Positions 1 through 8,043 of a stretch of DNA of 64,000 bases are shown here, in pieces. The DNA is from Streptomyces hiroshimensis. GTDB lineage: Bacteria; Actinomycetota; Actinomycetes; Streptomycetales; Streptomycetaceae. The DNA lies in assembly GCF_014650335.1 (NCBI RefSeq), contig NZ_BMUT01000002.1:296725-360724 (forward strand), in the 5' to 3' direction. The notes under the pieces are model-generated. The model did no database searches, was not told where the DNA came from, and worked only from the letters and a program-made list of their open reading frames with translations. Both the position numbers and the translations under genes were made by a program. How positions within the stretch are numbered: the stretch's first letter is position 1; every line of letters starts with the position of its first letter.

Positions 1-115
1 GTGCCGTTCGTTGCGGTCGTTGCCGGCGGGGCGGTGCCCGGCCGGCGGTTGCTTCCAGGGTCGGGGCGGACGGTCCGCGCCGCGGCACACTCTGCGGCCG
101 CCACACCTCCCGGCG

Positions 116-1495
116 CTACTTCTTCACCCGTACGGTTTTCGTCGAGCGCGTTTCGAGGGTCATCTGCGCCTCCGCGGTGACCTTCGCCTTCAGCCGCACA
201 GTACCCGTCGCGGCATCCACCACGTCCACCACCTTGGCGAGGAGTTTCGCGGTGTCCTCGTTGCCGGAGCGGTTCGCCAGCTGGACGGCGCGGCCGAGCT
301 TGGCCGTCGCCCCGTCGATGTCGCCGGACCGGCGCAGGTCCAGGCCCTGCTGGATGACCTGGGCGAGCTCGGCCTGGCCGGTGTAGTGCGCCACCTGGGG
401 GTTGAGGGAGGTGGACGCGGAGAGGTCGTCCGTCCAGACCGCCCGGACGAGCCCCTGCGCCAGCACCTGCGGCGAGGCGCCGCCGGGCGCGGGCAGCACG
501 AGCGAGACCCGGGCGGCGAGCATCTCCTCGCCCACCGCGGCGGCGGGCACCCGTACGCACAGGTGGTAGTCGCGCGACTCGTCGCCCCAGGAGCCGGTGG
601 GGTAGTCGCCGATGCGCGGGCCGGCGTCCGTGCGCCGCTCGGTCAGGCTCTCCAGCGACGGCGCGACCTGCTTGAGGAACTGCACCTCGGCGCCCTGCGG
701 CGTCCACAGGCGCAGGGCGACGTCCGCGACCTCCTTGCCCATGGCGTTCTCCATCATCTGCGTGAAGTCCGCGGACAGCCCCGCCGGGTCGGCGACGATG
801 TCGGCCGTGCCCAGCAGCGCCGAGGCGATGCCGGTGACCTCCTTGACCTCCCAGTCGGTGCCCACTCCGCGCGCGTCGCAGGTGAACCGGCCCGCACAGG
901 CCTCCAGCGAGGCGCGCAGGGCGTCGGGCTCCTCGTGCTCGTTGCGGCCGTCGGTCAGGAGGATGCCGTGCCGTATCGGCGCCTCGGACGACTCCAGCAG
1001 CCGGTCGGCCAGGCGCAGCCAGGTGCCGATGGCGGTGCCGCCGCCCGGGGTGAGCTTGCGCAGGGCGTCCTTGGCCTGCTGCCGGGTGGTGGCGTCGGCC
1101 AGCGCGAGCCGCCCGCCACCGGGGTAGGCCTCCTGCGCCTGGTGGGTGCCGGCCACGACGGCGAAGGCGACGCCGTCGCGCAGGGTGTCGATGGCGGCCG
1201 CCGTGGCGGCGCGGGCGCCCCGCATCTTGGTCGGCGGGTAGTCCATCGAGCCCGAGCAGTCGACCATGACGACGACGGCCGCATCGGGGCCGGCGGCCCG
1301 CTGCCCGTAGGACGCCGGGGACTGATGGGGCACCAGGGGAGCGCGGGAGGCGAGCGGGGTCTCCGCCATGGTCCCTCCGCCCGTGGCGGTGACCGTGACG
1401 ATCGCGTTGACCTCGCGCCCGCCCTCCGGCAGGTGGGCGTTCTGGTACACGTCGACCGTGAACCGGTGCTCGCTCGGTTTGGAGAAATTGGCCAT
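116..1495 (-). CDS. VWA-domain protein, last gene of the PknG-type operon
   Basis: A 459-residue cytosolic protein with no signal peptide. The ATG at 1495 follows a GGAG-type ribosome site. A von Willebrand A domain occupies about residues 50-250, with a complete MIDAS metal site: DCSGS (DxSxS), a threonine in the GGGTAIGTW stretch, and the aspartate of LLTDGRNE. A beta-rich middle part follows, then a short helical C-terminal region and a basic tail ending TKTVRVKK. It lies 128 bases downstream of the phosphatase gene and probably shares the transcript. VWA domains usually mediate metal-dependent protein binding, so a scaffold or effector role in kinase signalling is inferred. The tail contains ETRSTKT, a conceivable phosphorylation site, but this is speculative. 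Confidence 0.85.
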   Translation of the reverse strand: MANFSKPSEHRFTVDVYQNAHLPEGGREVNAIVTVTATGGGTMAETPLASRAPLVPHQSPASYGQRAAGPDAAVVVMVDCSGSMDYPPTKMRGARAATAAAIDTLRDGVAFAVVAGTHQAQEAYPGGGRLALADATTRQQAKDALRKLTPGGGTAIGTWLRLADRLLESSEAPIRHGILLTDGRNEHEEPDALRASLEACAGRFTCDARGVGTDWEVKEVTGIASALLGTADIVADPAGLSADFTQMMENAMGKEVADVALRLWTPQGAEVQFLKQVAPSLESLTERRTDAGPRIGDYPTGSWGDESRDYHLCVRVPAAAVGEEMLAARVSLVLPAPGGASPQVLAQGLVRAVWTDDLSASTSLNPQVAHYTGQAELAQVIQQGLDLRRSGDIDGATAKLGRAVQLANRSGNEDTAKLLAKVVDVVDAATGTVRLKAKVTAEAQMTLETRSTKTVRVKK

Positions 1496-1623
1496 CTGAT
1501 CCGCTCCTCGGTACTCCGTCCGTGCCATGGACACCCGGGCGGACCGGCGCGCGGCACCGGACAGGCCACCGGCGTGCATCCCCCCTGCGGGCACCTCCGG
1601 CGGCAGCCGGGGGAGCCCTGGTC

Positions 1624-2934
1624 TCAGGCCGATCCTGCCCCCTCGGGCGACAGCGGGAACGGCAGTACGGCCACTGTTACGTTGTCGTGGCCCCCTCCGT
1701 CCAGGGCGTGGGCCAGCAGTTGCCGGGCGCACTCCAGCGGCCGCGTCCTGGCGTCCGGCGGGGTGACCTCGGCCATCAGCTCGGCGGACTCGGCGTAGTT
1801 CCACAGCCCGTCCGTGCAGACGATGACCACGCCCTTGCGGTCGGGGTGGAAGGACGCGGTGTGCGGCTCGACCTCGTAGGCGTCCGCCCCCAGCCAGCCG
1901 GTGATGGCGTGGGCCCGCTCGTCGGCGTACGCCTCGGCCTCCGTCAGCAGGCCCGCGGCGACCATCTGCGCGGCCCAGGAGTCGTCCTCGGTGAGCCGGG
2001 CGGGCTGGGTGGAACGGTCCTCCGGCACCCAGTAGGCCCGGCTGTCGCCGACCCAGCCGACGGTGAGCAGGTCGCCCGTCACGACGGCCGTCACGATCGT
2101 GCAGGCGGGGGCGTTCTCGTGGCGGTGCGGGTCGTGCTGCAGCGGCCCGCGCGCGGGAGCGGCCAGCGAGTTGACCGCCTCGGCCGCCCGCATGATCGCG
2201 TCATGGGTGGCCTGCCGCGGATCCCCGCCTTCCGGCAGGGCCGCGACCAGCACCTCCCGCGCGGCCGCACACGCCGCCGCCGACGCCTCGTCGGGGCGGG
2301 TCGCGGACGACACGCCGTCACTGACGACGGCGACGGTGGCCGGGGCCCCGTCGGCGAGGGCGATGGCGGACACGGCGTACGCGTCCTCGTTCCGGTGGTG
2401 GCGCAGTCCGCGGTCGCTGACCGCTGCGACGCCTGGCAACTGGTGCTCCATGTGATCCCGTTCGCGCGGCTGTGCATGCCCGCAGTGTTCGCAGTACCCG
2501 TCCTTGTCGATCATGCCGGATCGGCACGACCCGCAGACCCGCCCGGCGCCTTCCGCACCCGGGTGGGCGGCACCCGGCTCGGCCGGCACCCCGGAGATCT
2601 CGTGCGCCGCCTGCGCCGGGACCCCGCCCAGCACGGCCCCCGTGCGGGGGTCGGGCGCGCCGGGGGCCGCCGAGGCGTCACTTCCCGGCGGCCGCGCGGG
2701 CTGTGGTGGGCCGTCGCCCGAGGGCGCGGGGGGCACGCGGGGAGCCCGCGCGGCCGTACGGGCGCCGGGGTCGGGCAGCGCGAGCCGGTAGTCGGACGGG
2801 CCGTCGTCGGGGAGGACCGCAGGCACCGCCGACAGGTCGGCGCCGCAGCCGCCGCAGAAGTTGTCGGCCGGATCCAGCGGTTCCTGGCAGGCGGGGCACG
2901 CCGTCAGCTGTGAGGGGCGCGGCACTTGCGACAT
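1624..2934 (-). CDS. PP2C-family Ser/Thr phosphatase with two N-terminal zinc ribbons
   Basis: A 436-residue protein starting at ATG 2934, only 3 bases after the kinase stop codon. Two zinc ribbons precede the catalytic domain: Cys13, Cys16, Cys27, Cys30 and Cys134, Cys137, Cys148, Cys151, separated by a Pro/Ala-rich linker. The PP2C (PPM) domain fills the remainder, with metal-binding motifs SDRGLRHHRNEDAY, VVSDGVSS, VGWVGDSRAYWV, CTDGLWNY and GGHDNVTVAVL, so it should be active with Mn or Mg. No membrane segment is seen. Its position directly behind the PknG-type kinase, which also has Cys-rich N-terminal ribbons, suggests it is the opposing phosphatase acting on the same targets. The substrate is inferred, not visible. 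Confidence 0.92.
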   Translation of the reverse strand: MSQVPRPSQLTACPACQEPLDPADNFCGGCGADLSAVPAVLPDDGPSDYRLALPDPGARTAARAPRVPPAPSGDGPPQPARPPGSDASAAPGAPDPRTGAVLGGVPAQAAHEISGVPAEPGAAHPGAEGAGRVCGSCRSGMIDKDGYCEHCGHAQPRERDHMEHQLPGVAAVSDRGLRHHRNEDAYAVSAIALADGAPATVAVVSDGVSSATRPDEASAAACAAAREVLVAALPEGGDPRQATHDAIMRAAEAVNSLAAPARGPLQHDPHRHENAPACTIVTAVVTGDLLTVGWVGDSRAYWVPEDRSTQPARLTEDDSWAAQMVAAGLLTEAEAYADERAHAITGWLGADAYEVEPHTASFHPDRKGVVIVCTDGLWNYAESAELMAEVTPPDARTRPLECARQLLAHALDGGGHDNVTVAVLPFPLSPEGAGSA

Positions 2935-2937
2935 CGA

Positions 2938-5541
2938 TCACACCCATGTCCTGGGGCGGAAACGGTTGGCCCGCTCCACCAGTTCGATCCGTTCCTCGCC
3001 GCGCTGGGCCAGCCGGGCGAGCACGCGGTAGCTGCGCTCCAGCCCGAAGCGCAGCTCGCGCTCGTCCAGGCCGCGGCCCAGCAGCGCGCCCGGGCGGGCG
3101 GTCTGTGGCCCGCCGCCCGGGCCCGGGGAGCCCGACAGCACCCAGTCCAGCGCGCTGCCCAGCACCTCCGTGGAGAGCCGCTCGCGGCGCACGGCGTCCA
3201 GCCCGAAGTCCGCGAGCCGCTCCACCTGGCCCGCGGCGGCCACCAGGTCCTCCAGCAGCGGCTCCTTGGGCGAGCGCCGCCGCAGCCGGGCCCGCACCGC
3301 CGCGACCCGCGCCGCGGTGTAGTGGATGGACGCCTCCGGCACGGACTCCAGCGCGCGCACGGCGCCCCGGCGGTCCCCGCCGGCCAGCCGCACCCGCGCC
3401 AGAGCGAACGCGGCGCTGACGTAACTCGGGTCGGTCACCCACACCAGCCGGTAGTACTCGGCGGCGTTGTCCAGCTGACCGAGGACCTCCGCGCACACGC
3501 CCAGCGCCAGCTTCGGGGCGGGTTCGCCCGGGAAGGCGTCGTAGACCGCGTCGAAGGACAGCGCAGCCGTCTCCTTGTCACCGCAGACCAGTGCGTGGAG
3601 CCCGCGGTACCAGACGATCCGCCAGTCGCCCGGGTGGGCGGCTTCGAGGCTCTCCAGAGCATGGGACGCCTGGGCCTCCTCGCCCAGTTCCAGCTGGGCG
3701 CGGATCCGTCGCAGCCGCAGCTCCGTCGACTCGGCGGGCGCGGCCTGCAGCGCGGCGTACACCTCGGCGGGCTGCGAGGCCAGCAGGCCCGCGAGGAAGC
3801 CCGCGTTGGGGTCGCCCGGGGCGACGAGCGGCACCGGCAGGGCCAGCGCCGCGGCCCGGGCGTCGAGCGTCGCGACGGGGGCGGTGGAGGGAGGAGAGGC
3901 GGGAGTGGCAGGAGAGGAGGGCGCGCCCCAGAGGGCCGGCTGGGCCGCTGCCCCGGACGGCAGTGCTCTGCGGCCCGCCGGCACCCGCCCGCCCAGCGCC
4001 GAGACCTCGCCGTCGGCCTCCTCGAACAGCCGGGAGTCCACCACCCGCAGCTCCGGCCCGAACAGCGTGGACAGCGCGGGCCGCGGCCGGCCCGTCTGCA
4101 GCGCGACGACCTCCCGCAGCACCCCCGTCAGCTGGTCGGCCATCTCCTCCGCCGAGGCGAACCGCCGCGCCGGATCGGGATCCGTGGCCCGCACGAGCAG
4201 CCGGTAGAAGGACTCGTAGCGGGAGAACACCTCGATGTGCTCCGGCTCGGGCAGCCTGTCCCGGAAGACGTTGGTGTAGCCCTGGAAGTCGAAGGTGAGC
4301 ACGGCCAGTGTGCGGGCCACCGTGTAGAGGTCGGAGGCGACCGACGGGCCCACCTCCGCGACCTCGGGGGCCTGGTAGCCCACCGTGCCGTAGATCGCGC
4401 CGTCCTCGTCGTCCATCCGCCGGACCGCACCCATGTCGATCAGCTTGAGCTGGTCCTGCTGCTGGATGGCGTTGTCGACCTTGAAGTCGCAGTACAGCAG
4501 GTGGCGGCTGTGCAGGTGGCCGAGCGCCTCCAGCGCCTCGATGCCGTACGCGCACGCCTGCTCCACCGGCAGCGGATCGCGCCGCCCGTCCGGCGTCCGC
4601 CGCTCGTTGGCGATCTCCTTCAGCGACTTGCCGCCGACGTACTCCATGACGATGTAGCCGTCGAGGCTGCCGGTGCGCTGGTCGAGGTGCTCGACGAAGT
4701 TGTAGATGCGGACGATGTTGGAGTGCTCGATCTCGGCGAGGAAGCGCCGCTCGGAGACCGCCACCGCCAGCGCGTCCTCGTCGCCGGTGTCCAGCAGGCC
4801 CTTGAGGACGACCCAGCGGTCCGACACGGCCCGGTCGACGGCCAGGTAGATCCAGCCGAGACCGCCGTGCGCGAGGCAGCCCGCCACCTCGTACTGCCCG
4901 TGCACCACGTCTCCGGCGCGCAGCTTGGGCACGAAGGAGTACGGGTGGCCGCACTTGGTGCAGAAGCCCTCCGTACGGCCCGGGTGGTCGCCGCGGGCCC
5001 GGCCCACCGGCGCACCGCAGTCGCCGCGGCTGCAGAACCGCTTGCGCTCGGGCACCTCCGGGTTGTCCAGCACCGCCGCCCGGGGCTCCGGACGCGGCAC
5101 CTCCGGCACCTTGACCAGGCCCGCGCCCAGCCTGCCGCGCCCCGACGACGACGGCACAGAGCCGGCGCTGCGCACCGACACCGACCGCGTGCCCGCGCTC
5201 TCGGCCCCCGGCAGCGAGCGCGACAGCCGCCCCGACACCGACCTGCGGGACGACGAGGAACGCGACGACGAGCGCGACGAACCCGAGGACGCGGAGCGGG
5301 ACGAGCCCTGGGACCCCGCTCTCGCACCGCCCTCCGAGCCTCTGCCCTCCGATCCTCTGCCCTCCGATCCCCTGCCGGGCGAGCCGCTGCCCGGAGAGGC
5401 GCTCACCCCCGTGGCGGGCGACGAGACCATCCCGTTCGGCGACACGACCGGCGCCAGGCCGCACGTGTCGCAGTACAGCTCGCCGTCGCCGACGTCCTCG
5501 TACGAACCGGCGCACCCCGGCCGCTGACACGCCTCGCTCAC
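2938..5541 (-). CDS. pknG: PknG-type soluble Ser/Thr protein kinase with C-terminal TPR region
   Basis: 867 residues from a GTG at 5541 with a strong GGAGG site. The start overlaps the upstream stop by four bases (GTGA), implying translational coupling. Order of parts: cysteine cluster Cys5/Cys10/Cys24/Cys27; a Ser/Arg/Gly-rich low-complexity linker with three GRGSE repeats; a second cluster (CSRGDC...CTKCG); the kinase domain; and a long helical TPR-like C-terminal half. Kinase landmarks match PknG: lysine in VVLKGLLD, IVMEYVGGKSL, catalytic YCDFKVDN (a non-RD kinase), KLIDMGAVRRM in place of DFG, and GTVGYQAPEV. Mycobacterial PknG controls glutamate metabolism through FHA proteins of the GarA/OdhI type; none is encoded in this window. 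The rubredoxin-like N terminus and TPR match the family architecture. Confidence 0.93.
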   Translation of the reverse strand: MSEACQRPGCAGSYEDVGDGELYCDTCGLAPVVSPNGMVSSPATGVSASPGSGSPGRGSEGRGSEGRGSEGGARAGSQGSSRSASSGSSRSSSRSSSSRRSVSGRLSRSLPGAESAGTRSVSVRSAGSVPSSSGRGRLGAGLVKVPEVPRPEPRAAVLDNPEVPERKRFCSRGDCGAPVGRARGDHPGRTEGFCTKCGHPYSFVPKLRAGDVVHGQYEVAGCLAHGGLGWIYLAVDRAVSDRWVVLKGLLDTGDEDALAVAVSERRFLAEIEHSNIVRIYNFVEHLDQRTGSLDGYIVMEYVGGKSLKEIANERRTPDGRRDPLPVEQACAYGIEALEALGHLHSRHLLYCDFKVDNAIQQQDQLKLIDMGAVRRMDDEDGAIYGTVGYQAPEVAEVGPSVASDLYTVARTLAVLTFDFQGYTNVFRDRLPEPEHIEVFSRYESFYRLLVRATDPDPARRFASAEEMADQLTGVLREVVALQTGRPRPALSTLFGPELRVVDSRLFEEADGEVSALGGRVPAGRRALPSGAAAQPALWGAPSSPATPASPPSTAPVATLDARAAALALPVPLVAPGDPNAGFLAGLLASQPAEVYAALQAAPAESTELRLRRIRAQLELGEEAQASHALESLEAAHPGDWRIVWYRGLHALVCGDKETAALSFDAVYDAFPGEPAPKLALGVCAEVLGQLDNAAEYYRLVWVTDPSYVSAAFALARVRLAGGDRRGAVRALESVPEASIHYTAARVAAVRARLRRRSPKEPLLEDLVAAAGQVERLADFGLDAVRRERLSTEVLGSALDWVLSGSPGPGGGPQTARPGALLGRGLDERELRFGLERSYRVLARLAQRGEERIELVERANRFRPRTWV

Positions 5542-6893
5542 GCTTCCCCCCTCCGCCCCGTGGGCTGCTCCCCGGTGCCCGACGGCGCCGACAGCGCCTC
5601 GGCCAGCGCCTGCTGATAGCGCAGCACCGCCTGCTCGGCGGCCATCAGATCGCACGGCGCACTCCACAGCATGCGCCGCGCCGCGTCGTACCGCTCGATG
5701 AGCAGGGAGTCCTCCGCGAGGCCGTGCCGGGCGGTCTTCGCCTTGTACGCGTCCAGGCGGCCGCGCAGTTCGGCGCGGACCGCCAGCGGGGCCGTCACCG
5801 CCGTCAGCGACTCGCGGGCGCGCAGCAGCTCCTCCTCCGCGCGCTGCTCCAGGCCCTCCAGGAGCGGCGAGAGCCGGTGCCACCGGGCGTGTCTGCGGTG
5901 CTCGGCGGCGGCCGACAGCTGCTCGTAGAGGGCCGTCGGCGGGCCCGAGACCGCCGGCACCACGGACGCGGCGATCTTCGACAGGACCTCGATGCGCGCC
6001 TGCCGTGCCTCGTTCAGCGTGCGGTCCGCGCGCGAGAGGACGTCGCGTACGCGCATCAGCCGCTGCTCGGCGTCCTGCCGGACGTCCAGCACGGCCTCGA
6101 CCTCCCGGCGGACGTCCTCCAGGGCCCGCGCGGCGCGGTCGTAGCGCGTGGTGTCCGGACGGCCGCCGCCCGGGGCCGAGCTGGGCGGGCCGCCGGCCCA
6201 GAAGACGACCGGATCGGATATCACCTCTTCGCGCAGCGCGGCCAGTTCCCGGGTGATCTGCTCCAGGTCGTCACCGGCGGGGTGCTCGCCGGGCCGGACG
6301 CCGACCGAGTGGGCGAGGGAGCGGGTGCGCCCGAGCTCGGCGGCGAGCAGGTCGATCCGGGCGGGCAGCGCGGACCACACGGCGTCGGCGATCACGACGA
6401 CGTCGAGCGCCTGGGCGTACCAGCCGTTCATCCGGTCCAGCAGCTCCTGCAGGCTCAGGTGCTCGCTGAGCCGGGCCGGCATGCCCGCAGCGCCCGCCGG
6501 GCCCGCCGCGGCCCCGGTGAGGCCCGCCGTGCCGAGCACGGCCGTGCCGTGGCCGGGCAGGGTGATGCCGGAGCCGCGCAGCAGCTCGGTGAGCTCGGAC
6601 AGCTCGCCCTGGGTGGGCCAGCGGCGGCGGGCGCGCAGCTCGCGGGCGGCGGTCAGGGCAGCGGTGTAGGCGTCGAAGTACGCCCACAGCTGCCCGATGA
6701 GGGCTTCGGCGGCCGCCCACCGGCTGCTGGTCTCCCCGGTGAGCTCCGCCCCTTCCAGCAGGCGCCGCCCCGCGTGGTCCTGGAGGGCGAGCAGCGAGGA
6801 TTCGACGGCCTCGTGCTCCGCGCCGAGCCTGGCCAGCGCACGGTCCACCTCCTCGCGGGTCAAGGCCGGCCCGGTGGGCTCCGCGACCGCCAT
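5538..6893 (-). CDS. coiled-coil protein of the PknG-type operon, function unknown
   Basis: A 451-residue protein starting at ATG 6893 after an AGGAG-like site. It is overwhelmingly helical and rich in Glu, Arg, Ala and Leu, with heptad-like stretches (for example the ALEDVRREVEAVLDVRQDAE region and the C-terminal third), so long coiled coils are likely. No signal peptide, membrane segment or catalytic motif is recognisable. Its stop overlaps the kinase start by four bases, so the two products are probably made in fixed ratio and may bind each other. It sits between the binding protein and the kinase, a place where the mycobacterial operon has no gene. An adaptor between the membrane sensor and the kinase is a reasonable but untested guess. 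Confidence 0.85.
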   Translation of the reverse strand: MAVAEPTGPALTREEVDRALARLGAEHEAVESSLLALQDHAGRRLLEGAELTGETSSRWAAAEALIGQLWAYFDAYTAALTAARELRARRRWPTQGELSELTELLRGSGITLPGHGTAVLGTAGLTGAAAGPAGAAGMPARLSEHLSLQELLDRMNGWYAQALDVVVIADAVWSALPARIDLLAAELGRTRSLAHSVGVRPGEHPAGDDLEQITRELAALREEVISDPVVFWAGGPPSSAPGGGRPDTTRYDRAARALEDVRREVEAVLDVRQDAEQRLMRVRDVLSRADRTLNEARQARIEVLSKIAASVVPAVSGPPTALYEQLSAAAEHRRHARWHRLSPLLEGLEQRAEEELLRARESLTAVTAPLAVRAELRGRLDAYKAKTARHGLAEDSLLIERYDAARRMLWSAPCDLMAAEQAVLRYQQALAEALSAPSGTGEQPTGRRGEA

Positions 6894-6964
6894 CGATCCC
6901 CTCTCTCCTGTCCGCGGCGCGCGCCGCGGGCGTGTCCGTTACGGCCGTGCTCCCCGGCCCGCCG

Positions 6965-7999
6965 TCAGTCCCGGTACTTGGGCGCCGGCGGGGCGGTGAT
7001 GCCCTTCAGGTCGGCGGCGAGCCACTTCTCGTACGCCTTCATCCAGAGGCTTGCGGCGCCGCCGCCGCGGTAGTCCTCCAGGACCTTGTTGACCCGGCGT
7101 ACCAGGTCCGTGTCCGCGAGGTTCATCGCCACGCCGTACGGTTCGGTGGTGAACGGCTTTCCGACGAGCTGCACGGAGGGGTCCTGCGCCGCCTGGCCCG
7201 CCCCCAGCGCCCTGTCGTTGACGATCGCGTCGACCTCGCCGAGCTGGAGCCGCACCAGGCAGTCGAGCTGGTTGGGGACCGTCAGCAGGGAGGAGCCGTG
7301 CGGCTCTTCCCGTACCTTGATCTCGGCCGTGGAGCCCTCCGACGTACAGACTTTCTTCCCCTTCAGCGAGTCGTCGAACGCGGTCACCGGTGACCCCTTG
7401 GGGACCATCACCTGCTGCCCGGACTCGAAGTAGGCGGTGGAGAAGGCCACTTGCCTGACCCGGTCGCACGTGATGGTCATCGTGCGGGCGATGATGTCCA
7501 CCTTGCCCGTCTGCAGGGCGGATATGCGCCGGCTCGTGGGGATCGCGAGATAGGTGACCTTGCCGGGGTCGCCGAGGATGTCCTTGGCGACGGCCCGGAC
7601 GAGGTCGATGTCGAAGCCGCTGAGTTCGCCGTCGGCGGGGTTGCGGTAGCCCCAGCGGTAGCTGTTCTGGTCGACGCCCGCGATCAGCCGGCCGCGGGCC
7701 TTGATGCGCTGCACGGCCGGTCCGTCCGTCCCGCCGGAGGGCCGCAGGCTGGCTTCGGGGTCCGTGCACTGCTGGGGTGCCGCGGCCTCGCGTGCAGCGG
7801 CTTCGGGGGCGGGCGCCCCGGGGGCCGGCGCCGCGGGCGCGCCGGCCCGCGCCGGCGGGCCTTGCGCGGGTGCGCCGCCGGTGGGCAGCACGAACGCCGC
7901 GGTGGCGGCGAGGGCGCACACGGCGGCCGCCACCGCCGTGGGACCGGCCCGCATCCGCAGCCGCTTCTTCGTCCGGTTCTTCGTCCGGGCTCCTGCCAT
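6965..7999 (-). CDS. glnH: GlnH-like extracytoplasmic amino-acid binding protein
   Basis: 344 residues from ATG 7999, placed 8 bases after GGAGG; GTG codons further upstream are less well placed. The N terminus is strongly basic (KNRTKKRLRMR) followed by one hydrophobic segment, so it is a signal peptide or membrane anchor; a cysteine lies in the segment but the lipobox is poor. A Pro/Ala-rich spacer leads to a family 3 solute-binding domain (about 95-340) with recognisable GRLIAGVDQNSYRWGY, SGFDIDLVRAVAK and GEVDAIVNDRAL elements. No ABC permease or ATPase accompanies it, so it is more likely a sensor than a transporter part. In mycobacteria GlnH binds aspartate and glutamate and passes the signal to GlnX and PknG. 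Ligand identity here is inferred. Confidence 0.9.
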   Translation of the reverse strand: MAGARTKNRTKKRLRMRAGPTAVAAAVCALAATAAFVLPTGGAPAQGPPARAGAPAAPAPGAPAPEAAAREAAAPQQCTDPEASLRPSGGTDGPAVQRIKARGRLIAGVDQNSYRWGYRNPADGELSGFDIDLVRAVAKDILGDPGKVTYLAIPTSRRISALQTGKVDIIARTMTITCDRVRQVAFSTAYFESGQQVMVPKGSPVTAFDDSLKGKKVCTSEGSTAEIKVREEPHGSSLLTVPNQLDCLVRLQLGEVDAIVNDRALGAGQAAQDPSVQLVGKPFTTEPYGVAMNLADTDLVRRVNKVLEDYRGGGAASLWMKAYEKWLAADLKGITAPPAPKYRD

Positions 8000-8043
8000 G
8001 TGCACCGCCTCCACCGCCTTCCCCTCGTCCCCCTGCACCGGCC

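Noticed and set aside
1..115. Gene at the left edge
   Set aside because: No codon bias or start consistent with a gene beyond the end of the VWA protein; too short to judge.
2926..5616. 896-residue plus-strand reading frame opposite the PknG-type gene
   Set aside because: A shadow of high-GC codon bias; its translation has no recognisable domain, while the minus strand holds full kinase motifs.
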